From Alisma plantago-aquatica (lineage: Eukaryota > Streptophyta > Magnoliopsida > Alismatales > Alismataceae), in the NCBI GenBank assembly GCA_963693085.1, contig OY856410.1, positions 562,143,906 through 562,207,905 on the forward strand: 64,000 nucleotides of DNA. Reading direction: 5' to 3'. Below the pieces are notes generated by a model that did no database searches, was not told where the DNA came from, and was given only the letters and a program-made list of their open reading frames with translations. Below are positions 34,849-48,160 of the stretch, piece by piece. The position numbers and the translations under genes are program-made. Numbering within the stretch: the first letter of the stretch is position 1; the number at the start of each line of letters is the position of its first letter.

Positions 34849-37777
34849 TGTTATAAACTCAATTTTCCAAATTATATAATGAGTTTTGTAAATATCATTT
34901 AAAGATAAATGAACTTGATTTATTGATGTGATGTGGTTTGAAATGGATTCCATGGATGATTGTTTGTGTGTTGCTTAATGGGCCTTGTTTTATTTGAAGC
35001 CCAAATTGATATGATTGAAGAATACATAAAGAATTCCATAAAATAAGAAAAAGGATGCGGAATATTTCCCTAAAGATAAGAATTAGAGATAATGGATACC
35101 TTGGAGTTCAAGGAACTCAAAACCAAGAAATAATAATAATAGGATTAAGGAAAAGATGGAAAATGTGAATAATATAATAATAACTTGCATTACAAGAAAA
35201 GGAATCGAATCCTTGTTATAATCACTCCAAATTTTGTAGGAAGGAAGAGAAACCTATGAGGAAGTTTCCCTCAAAATTTGGTAAAAATAGGAGTATCCAA
35301 TTGGGAGTTATTAATTTTCTAAGTTTTCCTTGGAAATTGGATTTAATTAATGATTTAGGATATGATTTCCTAATTCTGTTTGATCGCGATTAACCTGGAT
35401 CGTTGGATCTTAATCCAACGATGTGCGGTCATCGTCTTAGTTCTACTGGAACTAGGACTGTGCGGGCAACAGAGGATTATTCCTCTTCGTTTTCCTTGAA
35501 ATATAGAACGTATGGGAATGAATTAGTTGTTCCAATAGCTTCGGGAGAAGAAGTTGCATAGGGACAACCCTGGTTTGTCTGGGTTTCGTCTCTGATTGGG
35601 AAAGTTACCAATCTCATAGGAGCTCGCTCGATCCTATATATAAGGGGGGGGGGGGGTATACGGGAGGGCTAGCATCCCCGATCTTGTAACCAATCGCTGC
35701 GGGAGGACGAGACGAACATATTCGCGTCTTCAATTGACTCATCTAACCCGACCTACACCCCCGTTTCTGGAGCAATCCTCGTCGGAGGTCCGGCGACTGG
35801 GGAGGAGTCACGGCGTGCTCTGAGCTCTCAATTGAAGCCCTAGTTGGGTTCGACATTGAGAGGCGACGCTCCCGGGCCTAGTAGCGCTCGCTTTGGTGGT
35901 CGACAGCTCGGAGTCAACCATCGAGTTGACTTGCACTGAGTAGCTGGGACGGAGGTAGGAGACGAGCTGATAGCCATGGGATCAGGGACCACGGTGGTCT
36001 CCCTCCCGATCCGACGATACGAGTGAGGAAACGGCTGGAGTGAGACGACGTTAAGTGACGGTCGTTGGATTGTGATCTAACGTCCGGGTCAGTTTTTGGC
36101 TGAATCGGTTGGATTGTGGTCTACCGTGGACCCGCGAGATCCAACGGCTCGAGCGCGAGGCGCGTAAGTGAAAGGAGACGCATGGAGAGGAGCGTCAAAT
36201 CTTGAAGCGGACCACGGGCGCATCAATCCAACGGTTCACGATTTTTGGTAATTTCCTATCTCTGACAAATAATCAGAAAAAGACTTTTTCTTGCAAAATC
36301 CGTAGTAATAGCTATGAACATCAGATGACAAAACTTAATATATGAAAGTTGCATAGAAAAATGCAAGGAACGCAATAAAAATAATTCCAGAACCCAATTC
36401 CACTTCTTTTAGCAAAAGTACTTTATTTGACTAATAAAGTTTAGTAAAATTTGATGAGAAATCCTAATTGCATGTTGAGAGGGTAATTTGGTAATTTAAC
36501 AAGTCAAATCGTCAAGTTTGACTCTGAGAAGGTTAAAGGTAGTTTAATTTGCTTTTTGTTTGCAAAAATGCTTAATTGGAATTATAGTGTTTAAATGAAG
36601 GTAAATTTACAAGAAAATCCTTATTTTAGATAAAGAGAGATAAAAATCATATTTTTATGAAATAAGGAAATCAGGTGTTTAATAAAGGAAATTCAATGAG
36701 AAATTAGGAGTTTCATGAGGATTGATAAATTAAGAATGTTAATGATGAAAGAAGAAGTAAAACCCTAATTTCTATAAGAAACCCTAATTATGGAATTGGA
36801 ATCCTAATTGAATGATGAAATTGGATAATCATTAATAAAAGGAATTGGTACTTTTATTTCAGGATTTCTCTTCCTCATTGCTTGTTGATTGGGTTATTCT
36901 TCTTGAAAAGTGTGATTAAAGGTATGTGGTTACGCTTATGAATATCTCGAGATAGTTTTCCGAGGTTTTCCGAAGTTTTCATTGATGACATGAATTAATT
37001 GTTGGATGAATTTAGTTCATGCAAACTATAATGTGGCTATGACTATCACAAAGGATATATGCCAACAAGCTCAGATCCTAGTTCCCTCTGTAGCATGATA
37101 GTTGACCTAGTACATGGCTATCTAATGGGTAGGACCATCAGGTCAGAAGAAGACCTAGTACATGGCTGCCTATTGGAGAGGTCATCAGGTCTGTGGATGA
37201 CTTAGTACATGGCTACCCTTGTGGTAGGACCATCAAGTCACATTGAGTTAGGGATCGGGCTACCTGGAGTAGTGCCATGCGACTCTACCTTTACAGAGGT
37301 ATAATGAAAGTTCACTGTAGGAACTGCACAGGATTGGGAATATGTAGGGTTTGAGTTGTATGGCTTAAAATGTAATCTTGATTGTTAAATGAGTAATTGC
37401 TCGATTACATTGTTAGCATAATTGCTTGATTATTGTTTCACCCACATACCAGTTTTGACTAACCGTTATTTTGTTTGTCGGCGATTTAGGTACAAATCCC
37501 AAAGCACAAACAGTAAAGTGACACATTGTGAAATCAAGAATTAAAGAACAAGGAGGAACTAGTTAGAGTAGTTCATCTGCGGTTAGAAGTTTAGTACTTC
37601 CAAACTTTTCAAAGGTATGATAAAGAAAAACAATTTATTACCATTTTCAGTATAGTCTGTTAGAATGTAATAATTGTTATTGGTTATATGTCGAACCTTT
37701 GATCCGGAATTTATGGGTGCGGCTTCAACCTCTCGGTCTCCCTTAATTGGGGGTTATCGGAAGGTGGGGTCATAACA
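34849..37777 (+). repeat. 3' LTR of element E
   Basis: 2,929 bases, TGTTATAAACTC to GTCATAACA, almost identical to the 5' LTR with the same TATA, G13 tract (35644-35656) and 47 bp repeats (from 37104). Followed by TTACT at 37778-37782. Confidence 0.95.
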
Positions 37778-38171
37778 TTACTCATATGACTCATAAAGTC
37801 CAAGCACATTCTATTACTTTTACTAAGAAACAACAACATTATGGCACATAAGGCTAATCAATCATTTGATTTGTCATAGCTCAAATCTGGCTATGTTCAT
37901 CATCTCATAATGTTTGCATGGTTATTAAACATGATAATAGTCATACAAGTCATTGATCACATCTTGTGATATAATAGTAACACCACTATTCTTTTACCAA
38001 GATTAGGGTTTACTATCAAATAGGGCTTTACATAATATCATTACATCAAGGTTTTACATAACATCATTCTAATTTAGGGATTTTCATGGCATTACTCTAG
38101 ATCAGGATTTCTCATTCAATAACCCATAATTAGGGTTTACTATTCATTCCAACTAAGGTTTCTCATAACAT

Positions 38172-38367
38172 AACCCTCAATTAGGGTTTCTCATGGATTC
38201 ACCCTCAATTAGGGTTTCTCATGGATTCACCCTCAATTAGGTTTTCTCATGTAATCACCATCAATTAGGGTTTCTCATGGAATCACCCTCAATTAGGGTT
38301 TCTCACGGAATCACCCTCAATTAGGGTTTCTCACAGAATCACCCTCAATTAGGGTTTCTCATGAAGT
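38172..38367. repeat. 28 bp tandem repeat with telo-box-like core, seven copies
   Basis: Same unit as at 20825-20992 (core AATTAGGGTTTCTCA), here seven units. Units 5 and 6 read CTCACGG and CTCACAG, so the units are diverging individually. Confidence 0.9.
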
Positions 38368-38839
38368 TACCCTGAATTTAGATTTCCCATATTATCATCC
38401 TGGTTTAGAGTCACAACATTACCCTTGATTTGGGTTACATCTGCTATTGCCCTAGATTTAGGTTAGAGCTCAACAACCTCCTTGGTTAGGGTTTCATGGT
38501 CTCTTTATTAAGGATCATACCCTAATTACTAAATCATTCATGTTGAAGGTGTTGAGGCTTATCCATTACATGATTATCATTCACGTAGGAAGTCCTCTCT
38601 CTTTCATCCTCTATAAGATGATACTACTTCAGACTTAATTAGACTAAGTCAACTTAACTTGAATGAAGGATTGACACAATGGACTATGTCATTACTACCA
38701 TGATCATTAAGGATTAATTATTCAAAGGGTACTAATCACCCTATATCATTAAGGGTACAATTATTATAATCACCCTTGGTTTACATCATGTAATTGTTCA
38801 ATTAAACAATTGACCTTTGAACCACTTTAAGTGTTCATA

Positions 38840-40015
38840 CGGTTTGGTTAATTATCTACCACACAATCTTGGTCACTTAGACCCCAAACGGTCTTGACCA
38901 ATTACACCTCAAACGGTCTTGCTTGAAATACCTCCAAATGGTTTAAGACCATTTAGACCTCCAAACGGTCACGTCACACGGTTTGAAACCATTTGGTAAA
39001 GTAGATGCTTGAAACCGTTTGCCAAAGTAGGTGCTTGAGACCGTTTGCCAAAGTTGAAGTTTGAAACTGTTTGAGCCTTAACTGGTTTGGGATTGTTTGG
39101 TCCCAAATGGTCTTGAGACCATTTGGACTCAAACGGTCTTGAGACCGTTTGGTCCAAACCTCCTCAAAACCGATTGGACCAATTATGGTCTCAACCAATC
39201 AAATTGATTTAGGGTTTCCAATATTGATTCCCTCAATGATTGAATTCATGTAACCACTCATCAATTGAACCTAACATCGTACTTCAATTGAGCTTAACAA
39301 ATCATCCTTCAATTGATTTGACTTTCAATTGATCATCAATTAGGGTTTTGAATCCAATTGGGTCAGGGTTTGAAATCAATGAACCTTCAATATTAGACAT
39401 TGTAAACTAATTGCTTTGAAATCATTGGACAACCTTCCAAATTGGACACGACCTGACCTCAAACGGTCTTGAGGTCATTTGGATGACCTCCAAACGGTCT
39501 TGAGACCATTTGACCATCTCATCATCAAAAACCATGACATCCAATTAGGGTTTGGATCATTGGATTGATCATTAAATCAATTATTGATTACATTTCAATT
39601 TGGTATCTTTGGATCTTCAAATACCCAACCATACTCAACCCTAGACCTCCAAACGGTCTTAGGTGACCTCCAAACGGTCTTGAGACCATTTGGGTGATCC
39701 CCAAATGATTTTGAAACCGTTTGGGTCAATCAACCCAAGATTCTAAGTCAATCAATTAAGAAATCAACACTTAACCCGATTAGGGTTTGGTGATTGATGG
39801 ACCTTCAACTAATAAACCAATTGAAACTAATCAATTATATTTAATGGATCATTAACCATCGTCATTATCATCAATCCTCAAAATGTTAAACCATGGTCAA
39901 CGCCCCCAAATTGTTTGAAACTGTTTGCCCTCAACCGGTTAGATGAAATCGTTTACTCTCAAATGGTTTGAAATCGTTTTCTCCCAAACGGTTTGTGAAA
40001 CCGATTGAGATACTA
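38840..40015. repeat. cluster of short CG-bearing inverted repeats, right LTR of C
   Basis: Counterpart of 21480-22610. Clear hairpins: 39129-39152 (AAACGGTCTTGA then GACCGTTTGG) and 39669-39692. Many sites that read AAACTG or AAACAG in the left copy keep or vary the CG here, for example AAATCG and AAACGG near 39950-40000. Confidence 0.85.
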
Positions 40016-41399
40016 TATAGAAACTGTTTGGTCTAGATTTTTTTTGGGAAAAGCATCCAAGCATCTTCCTTTGTGCATCCAAGAACTATTGCCATTTTCA
40101 TGGAAATTGCAGCAATGAATCAAAAAGCTCAAACTAGAACAAAATGAACAACAAATTATGGAGAATTGAATGCAATATCAATGTTTAAGGGTTTAAGTTA
40201 TAAAACACTCCTCCAATTGAGCTTCAAAGCTCCAATCTCACGTCAAAAATGATGGATGAATCTTTTGCAACTCCCCCTAGGCTCGTCCTCAAGCTGAAAA
40301 GATTGGCTAGGGTTGAAGATGGAGTGAAGAAATGAAAGAATCAAGCATTGTCTTATGATTTCCACCATGAAATCAAGAAGAACGAAGGTCAAAAACTCAA
40401 CAACAGGTTGGGGGCGTCCTTCTCCTGCTCCCCATATCTCTCGTGGTCGGCCAAGGCAAGAAGAGAAAAGAAATTCCAAGAAAGGTCCTTAAGTGGGTTG
40501 GAAATGAGATATGTATAAGGAATTTCCAAGGAAAGAGAAAATGGAATAAATTCCTTTTATTTCCAAAATTATTTCCACCACTCCCCTCTCATTTCTTGGC
40601 CACGAATCCATCTTCATCCTCTTGTAAAACCTCTTCATTATCCAAGGATTAAAGGAAAAGAAATTAAGCACCTTAACCCTTATAATAGTAATATCCATTT
40701 TTGAGTGGAAATTTCTTTTTCTTATAATAAGGTGAGTGGAGTTTTCACCTCCTTGGGATATTTCGTGATCCTTTTATATATCAAGGTCGTCCACACACAT
40801 CTGAATCCAACCATATTAATTTTGGCTGAAGGCCCTTCAATTATTTTATTTATTTTTGCATTAAATTGAATTAGGGTTTCAATTGGGCTTAAATCTTGAT
40901 TATTTTAATATCAAGATTCTCTCTCCTCCAAATTAATTCAAATGAGGATCCCCTCTCATTTTATTTGCTATAAATGGTGCCAAGAAACATTAAGGACCTC
41001 ATTGAAGTGGTAATTTGCATATTGGACCCTAGGTTTTGGGTAAATTGTGCTTTACACCAAAACTAGGTTTAATGTACAAACATTGTTTTATCAGCTCTTT
41101 CTTGGTACTCAGGCTACCATAAGCCATAACTCTGCATCATCTTCATTCTCATGATGATTCAACACATGAGGAACATCTTACCATGTAACATTTGCAATTT
41201 AACCCCTCGTATTGGGTAATTTGCACATTAGTCCAAAATAAGCAAACATTACTTCAACATTATTCAAACAAGACCAATATTGAAACATAAGTTCCTCATG
41301 AGCCTTAATTACTTTTCACCAAATAAAATTAAGGATTTATTTAGCTTCCTTCAGCAAAACTCCTAGGGTTAAGGCATAACCCAGGTTAGGGATGTTACA

Positions 41400-43115
41400 G
41401 CAACCATACCAAAGTAGGGCATTGGTTTAGGGTATACTAGGTGATCAAGCATGGTATCGGACTACCTACTCAGGGTCCGTATTGGTTTATCATCATGGGT
41501 GTATCAGGAACAACACCTCAAGGGTAGGGTATCGGCCAACCCATCCTATCGGGCAACACTATCTAGAGGTGTGATGGGCATCAGGAGTAACTGGGCAATG
41601 CTTTGTTATTAAGAAACTCAAGATGACAGCTGATTAGGGTTTCAGCAACACTTCAAACCATGATGGGTTGTCGGGGATATCGGGCATCAACCCCCTTTAA
41701 AGCCTGACGGGCAACGCTCATCTCCCAAATCAATGTGCCCAATGGCAATAACATCTGATCTCCACTATACTACATATCGGCAATGCTAATGTGTTGGCTT
41801 CTGCCCAAACGGAGTGTCACAAGTCATGACGACTAAGGTGTGTCGGGCAGCAATGCCCCCACGGGTGATGGGCTAGTCATGACGGCTACCACTCACCAAC
41901 ACATAACTGCTAGTGATGTGATGTCGGGTAACAACCATGATTCAAGGCTAAAATGACCCAAGTATGCATAAGGAAAAGATGACCTAAGCCCCGCCAAGAA
42001 CGTGTTGACTTATACCTAACCAAGATCGTGACGACATGTCACAAGGAGTGACGATCAGTGGCGTCATAGATCGTGATGGACACCCAAGGCCTATCGGCCT
42101 ATCATATATGTCGGCCCACTCATCTTATACCTTAGAATGGGCGTTACAAGCAAGGCAAAGAGGGAAACTCAAGAGCAGCAACTAAGCAAGGTTCTGCTTC
42201 CAAAATAGTACGCAAAACTACCAAAAAGAGGCACTAACAAGCAAGGAATAATGAGCCAAAGTTAAAGAACAAGAGACCAAGTAAAGGTGTGATAATAAGA
42301 AAGAGGGTTTAGAGTTATATAACATGCCTCAAGGATCACCACCAAGCTCCAAGCTTCATGAGCTCAAGATAAAAGAACATCTTCCAAAATTGATCACCAC
42401 AACACCTCCAAGAGAGAAGATGGAACCATGGTTAAGAGAGCATGAGAGGGAAAAGAAAGTAACAAGGTCCATGGTCAAGAAGAAGAAAGAGCCACATGCA
42501 ACACCATGCAACAAGGTGATAAGATCTATGTCTCACCCACTAGGTCACCTTCCTAGGTCAAGGACGATACACATCTCTACCTCTCTTCACAAACTGATAG
42601 GGGTAAACCCTAGATATCAGAAACTGATATGGTCCACCTCAAGACACCCATAAAATGATAGTATGTCCCTCAAGACATTCACAAACTGATAGGATGTCCC
42701 TCAATACATCCACAAACCAATACAAGGTGTCACTAAGGCTCTCAAGTACGAGACAACACTTCTAGGTGCAAGGAACACCTTAATCATGTATCCAAAACAC
42801 CACCAAGTATGTCACCACATGACTAAGGCCCAAACAAGATGCCTGTCTCTTTCTCCTTCCTCTAGATGATGCCAAGAGAGAGAAAAAAACACTCTAGAGG
42901 TGGCAAACTTGCACATCAAACCCTACTCTGGGTAAATTGCAATTTGTACCAAACCTCTCCACAAAACACGAGCATCGTCCAAACAAGCTCAACCAAGGAA
43001 TTCCAAGCCTCCAACATGCCCTAATTACATCTTAGATGATTAAAACAAGGAGTTAAGCAACATACTTAAGCAAAATAAATAGGGTTATCCCAAAACGTGG
43101 ATCAAGGTCCTTACA
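41400..43115 (-). repeat. LTR of element F, piece 4 (5' end of the 5' LTR)
   Basis: Continues F beyond C and ends CAAGGTCCTTACA at 43115, so on the minus strand the LTR starts TGTAAGGACC. Its last 100 bases (CTTAAGCAAAATAAATAGGGTTATCCC) are collinear with the end of the C LTR (CTTAAGCAAAACTCCTAGGGTTAAGGC). At 41440-42130 there are many ATCGGGC and GGCAACGCT motifs. The 110-codon frame at 42324-42653 has no recognisable domain. The four F pieces sum to about 3.7 kb. Confidence 0.65.
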
Positions 43116-46100
43116 CATCAAATCAAATGAGGGCCAAGATTATAAATAGACCAATAATCATCTTCCTCCTATTTGAGGATTCAGATAAGTTGATCTCATG
43201 TATTCAAAGTCAGAGGTGAAATACAACAAACTAAATAGATAAACATGATGAACTATACACCCTTGCATCCTCATGGATTTATCATCCCAGAGAAGTTGTT
43301 GTGAGGGCTCACCAGCCATGAACAAAACCATGCTTAGCCATGGCTACTGAGAGAGCATGTTATGGACATATGAAAACACCAGAACTAGCCAAAGCAACTT
43401 ACACCAGGAGTTTGAGAACCAACACCAAAAGAAAACAACGAGATGAAGTTTAGAATCTCTCAAAGAAGTCAAAAGTGAGATAAATAGGTGAAGATGCTCG
43501 CCAAAAAGCCTAAATCATTAGAATCTGATCACGGGCAAGGGACTAATAAAAGAGGGAACTCATATGCACCTATACAATCCAAACAGAGGGTGAGTCCATC
43601 TTCATGAGGCCTAGAGGAGATGACTTTTCAAGTCTACAACCTCCTCGGTGCTCTAGAACTCTAAGAAAATGAGGTACAGGCACCCAGATCATAGTCTATG
43701 AAGATGGCACTGACTAATTGGAATTAGTGAGGGATATTAGATGATGGGTGGGTACTTGTAGAGGGTCTATATATAGCCATGATGTGAAAGTGTGGTCGGG
43801 ACTCCCAAAAGCAAATAGAACACATGGGAGGCAAAGAACTCGTGGTTAACTAGGGGACTAATTTGATGAAATCCCAACAAACCTGGTATCCCCAAGTTCA
43901 AGAAACAATGAAAATTATAGAAACAATCAGAAAGAGGGGAGAAGAGGATTGTAGTGAGAGATCAGGTAAAGACCTAGAGTCTTTGAGACATCGGACAGTG
44001 AAGAGTCCCACTTAGAGAAGGAAAGGGTGAGGGAGATAGATAACTTGTCATGGGTTTAGGTCCAACCTAAAATGAGGATAGATAGGGGGTGTGACACACA
44101 AACATTATACAGATACAACAAATTAATGTGTGACAGAGAATCTCAATTTAATCCAAAGTTTGAAGTACGTTCTAGATTTAATATTTAGGTATTTTCTTCT
44201 CCACTTAAATTGGGATATCTAGGAATGTCCAATTAAGTTAAAATTTCACATCTATATTAATTAGGACCCAAAGAGAAATATTTTGAGATTAAATTTAGGT
44301 TTTGATATTTTCTAGTATGAGTTTTAGTATAAATAGGTCTTATGTCAATTTTATCATTATCTATTATTATATATTACAATTATCCTCAATATTTAAGATT
44401 TAGAGTTCTAATGCCTCTTACTATCACCATTAGATTTATATTAGATTATCTCACACAAAATAGTTTATTTTATTCAATTTCTCATTAAGTCCCTTAATTT
44501 CAACACTAACTCAAAAATTTCACACCATTCATTTCTATTTTCTTGGAAAGTTTAGTTCTTATCCCATTACATATATTAAGTACATTAGCAACCATCCCAA
44601 CCATTTATGCACATTTATACTCATCAAATCCCCATTAGTCATATTTTTGTTATTATATGTGCATTAGTAAACAATGTGACATGCATTAAACAAACTCATT
44701 AACAGTCACTTAATGTATCATGAATATCATCAAGGGCATGTATATTAAGGTTTGACATAGACTATGCATTAGGGTGCATGAATCAAAATTACTCAATATT
44801 ATGTTTATTAGGGCACGACCAAGCATGTCTGCATTTATTGCTAATCTTTTAGGTAAAATCTAAAGATAAAGCACACTAATCTTCTATTCTAGGAATTAAG
44901 GTTTCTAAAAGTCAGATAGCCAAATGGCAATATGTTACAGTCATGTTAGGATTTTAGAGCATTTGGGGTGTACCCACTCGACCTTATATAGGTTTAAGCA
45001 TCACCCAAGTAATTTAATCATATAATGACACAAAACCTTTTTTTTCTATCTATATATTAAGTTGAGAAGGTTTTACCCAGGTTGCATACCCATCTAAACA
45101 TGTAATATGATATCATAGTTTCATGTCATAAATTACTAGAATTATCACATTTAACATCACACCAAGATTTCATCATTAGAGAAAGGGATACTTGACATTC
45201 TTGAATATTAGGATTTCACCCTAGTGTGTGAGTTCTCACCAAACTAGAAGCTTATATTCAAAATGATTCAGGTTAGGCTTTTGTGATCGTGTAGTATGCA
45301 ACTCTCATGATTTCAAACTTACACATTAAAGGTATAATATGAAGGGAAAGAGAATATACTAAGTCAATCTTATCATGATTTCAAGCTTAAATAATACATG
45401 TATGATATATTGAAGGAGATATAGAATAGGTCAAGCTTATATGAACGACTCATCATGAATCATCTATATAGCTCAAGTGGGGTTTCTAATATCATATATT
45501 TAGAAATAGAAGTGGAAGGAATGACGTTATCAGTATCTTATGCACATGACATTTTATTCTCAGAACTAGAGTTTCATATATCACCTCACTTGTAGCTAAT
45601 GATGAGCTTCACAAACTTAAGTCACTCAAGCTAGGACCTAACTCAGTCAAATGATAGACCTTATCATCATGAGTCTTCTACCTGACATATTTTTTTAGCC
45701 CAAATCTAACTCTAGGATTTAAATCAATAGATTAATCAGGCATAAGGTATCAACTCATCTACTAAGGAGTAGTCCAGCTTAGAAAGCATAATCTTACATA
45801 TATCTTATATTTCTCATACATTGGAGGTTTGGTCTTGTGATGTTCTCCTTGTGGGTCTTACTCTCTCTGGAGTTTACCATGTATCTCATCCTAGATATAG
45901 ACATAATACTTTGTCAATGGGCATGAAGATCAAACATATTCATCCTATCTTAATATTGTTTATCATAATTAATAAAAGAGTATGTACTTTCATCATCAAG
46001 ACTTAGCTTAGATTCTCTAAAATTGGATTCAATCCTCATATACAACTTGAATTGTTATAAAGAAACTTATATCATCATATATCAAACTTAGATAAAATCA

Positions 46101-46670
46101 TCCTTTCTTATATAATCTATCAATTTATCATCTACTCCAACTATCACATATCTAGAAATGATGTATACATCAAACTTAGATCTAATCTCTCTTCTAGACT
46201 AATGTCACTCCCATTCACTTTGGTTGCATGACCACCTCTTACTCTCTTGTGTGTGGATACACATTTTCATATTAATTAAATATATAATAAAATATTATAT
46301 AGTTTTCCTCCAATAAAATGGCTGTCAAAGAAAGTTGTCGAGTCTCAAGTTGATTGGAAACAAAATCAAATAACCAAAACCAAGTGTGCGACACACAATA
46401 TAGACTCTACTGCCATGACACCTACTGAAAATGGTGATAACTAGGTGTATACTAGTATGGAATCCTTACACATACAAGCTCTATATGGATTGGATTTCAC
46501 ATACATGTCTATACCTAGTTCTCAAACATCTAGGTTATAACCTAGAGGCTAAGTCAAACCTAGTTTCTATACAACAATTACTAAGTTTCTAGGATTTTGA
46601 GGGAAAGGTTAAAATTTAGATATGATGAGCAATTGTTTGGTGTAGCTATTGTTCATTATATCATACCAAC
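43116..46670. other. AT-rich LTR-like DNA, unresolved
   Basis: The DNA into which F appears to have inserted. A TATA-like TCTATATATAG lies at 43766-43776. A GTGTGACACAC motif near 44090 is followed by AT-rich, U3-like sequence with runs similar in style to 7760-8300. No primer site, tract, paired copy or protein was identified. Confidence 0.35.
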
Positions 46671-48160
46671 TATAATATCCCTAAATTCTTCCTTCCATAA
46701 ACCCTATGGGGAAAAGAGGATGAACTTCAAAAATGTTACTTAGAGTGAGACATAGAATCATTATGTGCATACATGAACACACAACTTTATAAACATACAC
46801 AATAAGCAATTTCAGTATTAAACATGTAAATTTAGAACATAAATTATTACAACCTATCATAAAATATTGGGTAGAGTATTTTACACTTTTCACACATGTA
46901 TACTAACTGGGATATTACACAATAGGTACAAACTATACATTGATCACTTTTCATCTTTTCTCTCATGCTAGCTCTGAATCTATAACATACATGAAACAAC
47001 AGATCAACACATAAGGTGTTGTGTACATAAGCAAAAATATGCATATATTATAGTTTTCATAACTTGAAATATTTGTAGAAAGAAAGAAATAAGTTCATAG
47101 AAAACATATCTATAATAACCAAAACACACCAATTTTAGTCATTGTTCTAGATGAATTACAATACTAAGTTGTATCAGCACCATAAACATACATGTCGGGC
47201 CCTCCCCTCCCCAAGGGCTATGGGGATCCCCTACCCTTGGGCTTTGGGGGTGTGTTGACAATAAATAGAGAAAGAAGATTATGCACCTTGGCAAATTTAA
47301 AACATTTACTCATACTTTATTTTCTAAATGACAAAACATTGAGTACTTATAGTAATTTCACATCCAATCTTTGCAAATAAAAGGGCATACATAGATATTA
47401 TGATTCAACAAGAAAGTTATAGTCATATAATTAAATAAAACCCAAGTACCTTGATTCAAAGATTTCTTATTTTCTTACTCCATACACATCACTGGTAATT
47501 GCCTAACTAATAGAAGTTAAATCATCATTAATATAAAATAATCATCATTCTTGATAAGTTAGGTCCAAATTGGGTTTAGCCAACCTAGGTTCAATATGAT
47601 GTCAGGATGGTCTATTATATTTTTATATAGATGTAGATGTTATAAATTTGGTCTAGTTTGATCTCCACACTTTTCTGGTGCTTATGTATTTTATAGAATT
47701 AAAATGAGGCTAGAATAACTTAGTATAATTTAATACTAAAAAATCCAATATTGGGCAATATTATTCAAATCAAGTCAACATATGGTCTCTAAATGATACT
47801 AGGATTCAATAGTATTTTTCTCATATTTAATATCTATCATATGCTAATTATACCATTTAAATGAACCCCAAGGTAAGCATTATCATCTAAATTATATACC
47901 ATTAATAATAATATATCAAATAGATGTTACAGAAGAAAGAGTGCATTTTTCTGAGTCTAAGGATATTTTTAGGTCACTTGTAGGACACTTGAGTTGTTTA
48001 ATAAGCATTTTATCAATTTCCATGTATATCTAAAATGTGTATATGTATTTACCTTTAGAGATATACATGAGCCATTAATCCATGGTATGTGTACTCCTTA
48101 TATTGCTCCATGTGGCTAGGTATATCCCTATTTGGGGTGACTCAAAGGCAGGTTTGACTA
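46671..48160. other. AT-rich DNA, no gene found
   Basis: No coding, RNA-gene or paired-repeat signal. The one oddity is a GC-rich imperfect palindrome at 47210-47242. Confidence 0.4.
47210..47242. repeat. GC-rich imperfect palindrome
   Basis: CCCAAGGG and CCCTTGGG arms enclose GGGGATCCCC, within AT-rich DNA. It could fold as a stem; no U-tract or coding context gives it a role. Confidence 0.6.

Larger units (their letters stand above)
28106..37777 (+). mobile_element. gypsy element E, complete, nested in the C LTR
   Basis: Two nearly identical LTRs (28106-31035 and 34849-37777) flank a 3.8 kb interior. The 5 bp duplication TTACT lies at 28101-28105 and 37778-37782, and the uninterrupted target CTTACTCATATGACTC is preserved in the other C LTR (about 19451-19466). 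Primer site, polypurine tract and TG...CA ends are all present. Only integrase-end remnants can be recognised in the interior, so the element is non-autonomous now. Confidence 0.95.
17750..41399 (-). mobile_element. gypsy-type element C with giant LTRs (contains nested element E)
   Basis: Two long direct repeats (17750-23976, and 26395-41399 without E) flank a 2.4 kb interior. Each begins on the plus strand with TGTGGCATCCAACT and ends with TTAGGGATGTTACA, so on the minus strand the LTR is TG...CA. A primer site lies at 26376-26388 and gag traces at 25570-26268; no pol was found. The flanks GAAAT (17745-17749) and GCAAC (41400-41404) agree at three of five positions, so a decayed target duplication is possible but not shown. 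The layout (very long LTRs, short gag-only interior) resembles non-autonomous LARD-type derivatives. Confidence 0.8.
37778..41399 (-). repeat. LTR of element C, right copy, part 2
   Basis: Resumes the C LTR after the E duplication and ends with GGGATGTTACA at 41399. Compared with the left copy it lacks about 978 bases (19706-20683 of the left copy, junction at 38030/38031) and has one extra 28 bp unit plus a short extra inverted-repeat segment near 39470-39505. Confidence 0.9.

Noticed and set aside
20825..38367. possible CRISPR-like arrays because of regular repeats
   Set aside because: Units are head-to-tail with no unique spacers, and the context is a eukaryotic retrotransposon LTR.
42324..42653. 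110-codon plus-strand frame
   Set aside because: Lies inside the F LTR, is of low complexity (Lys, His, Pro-rich) and has no domain.
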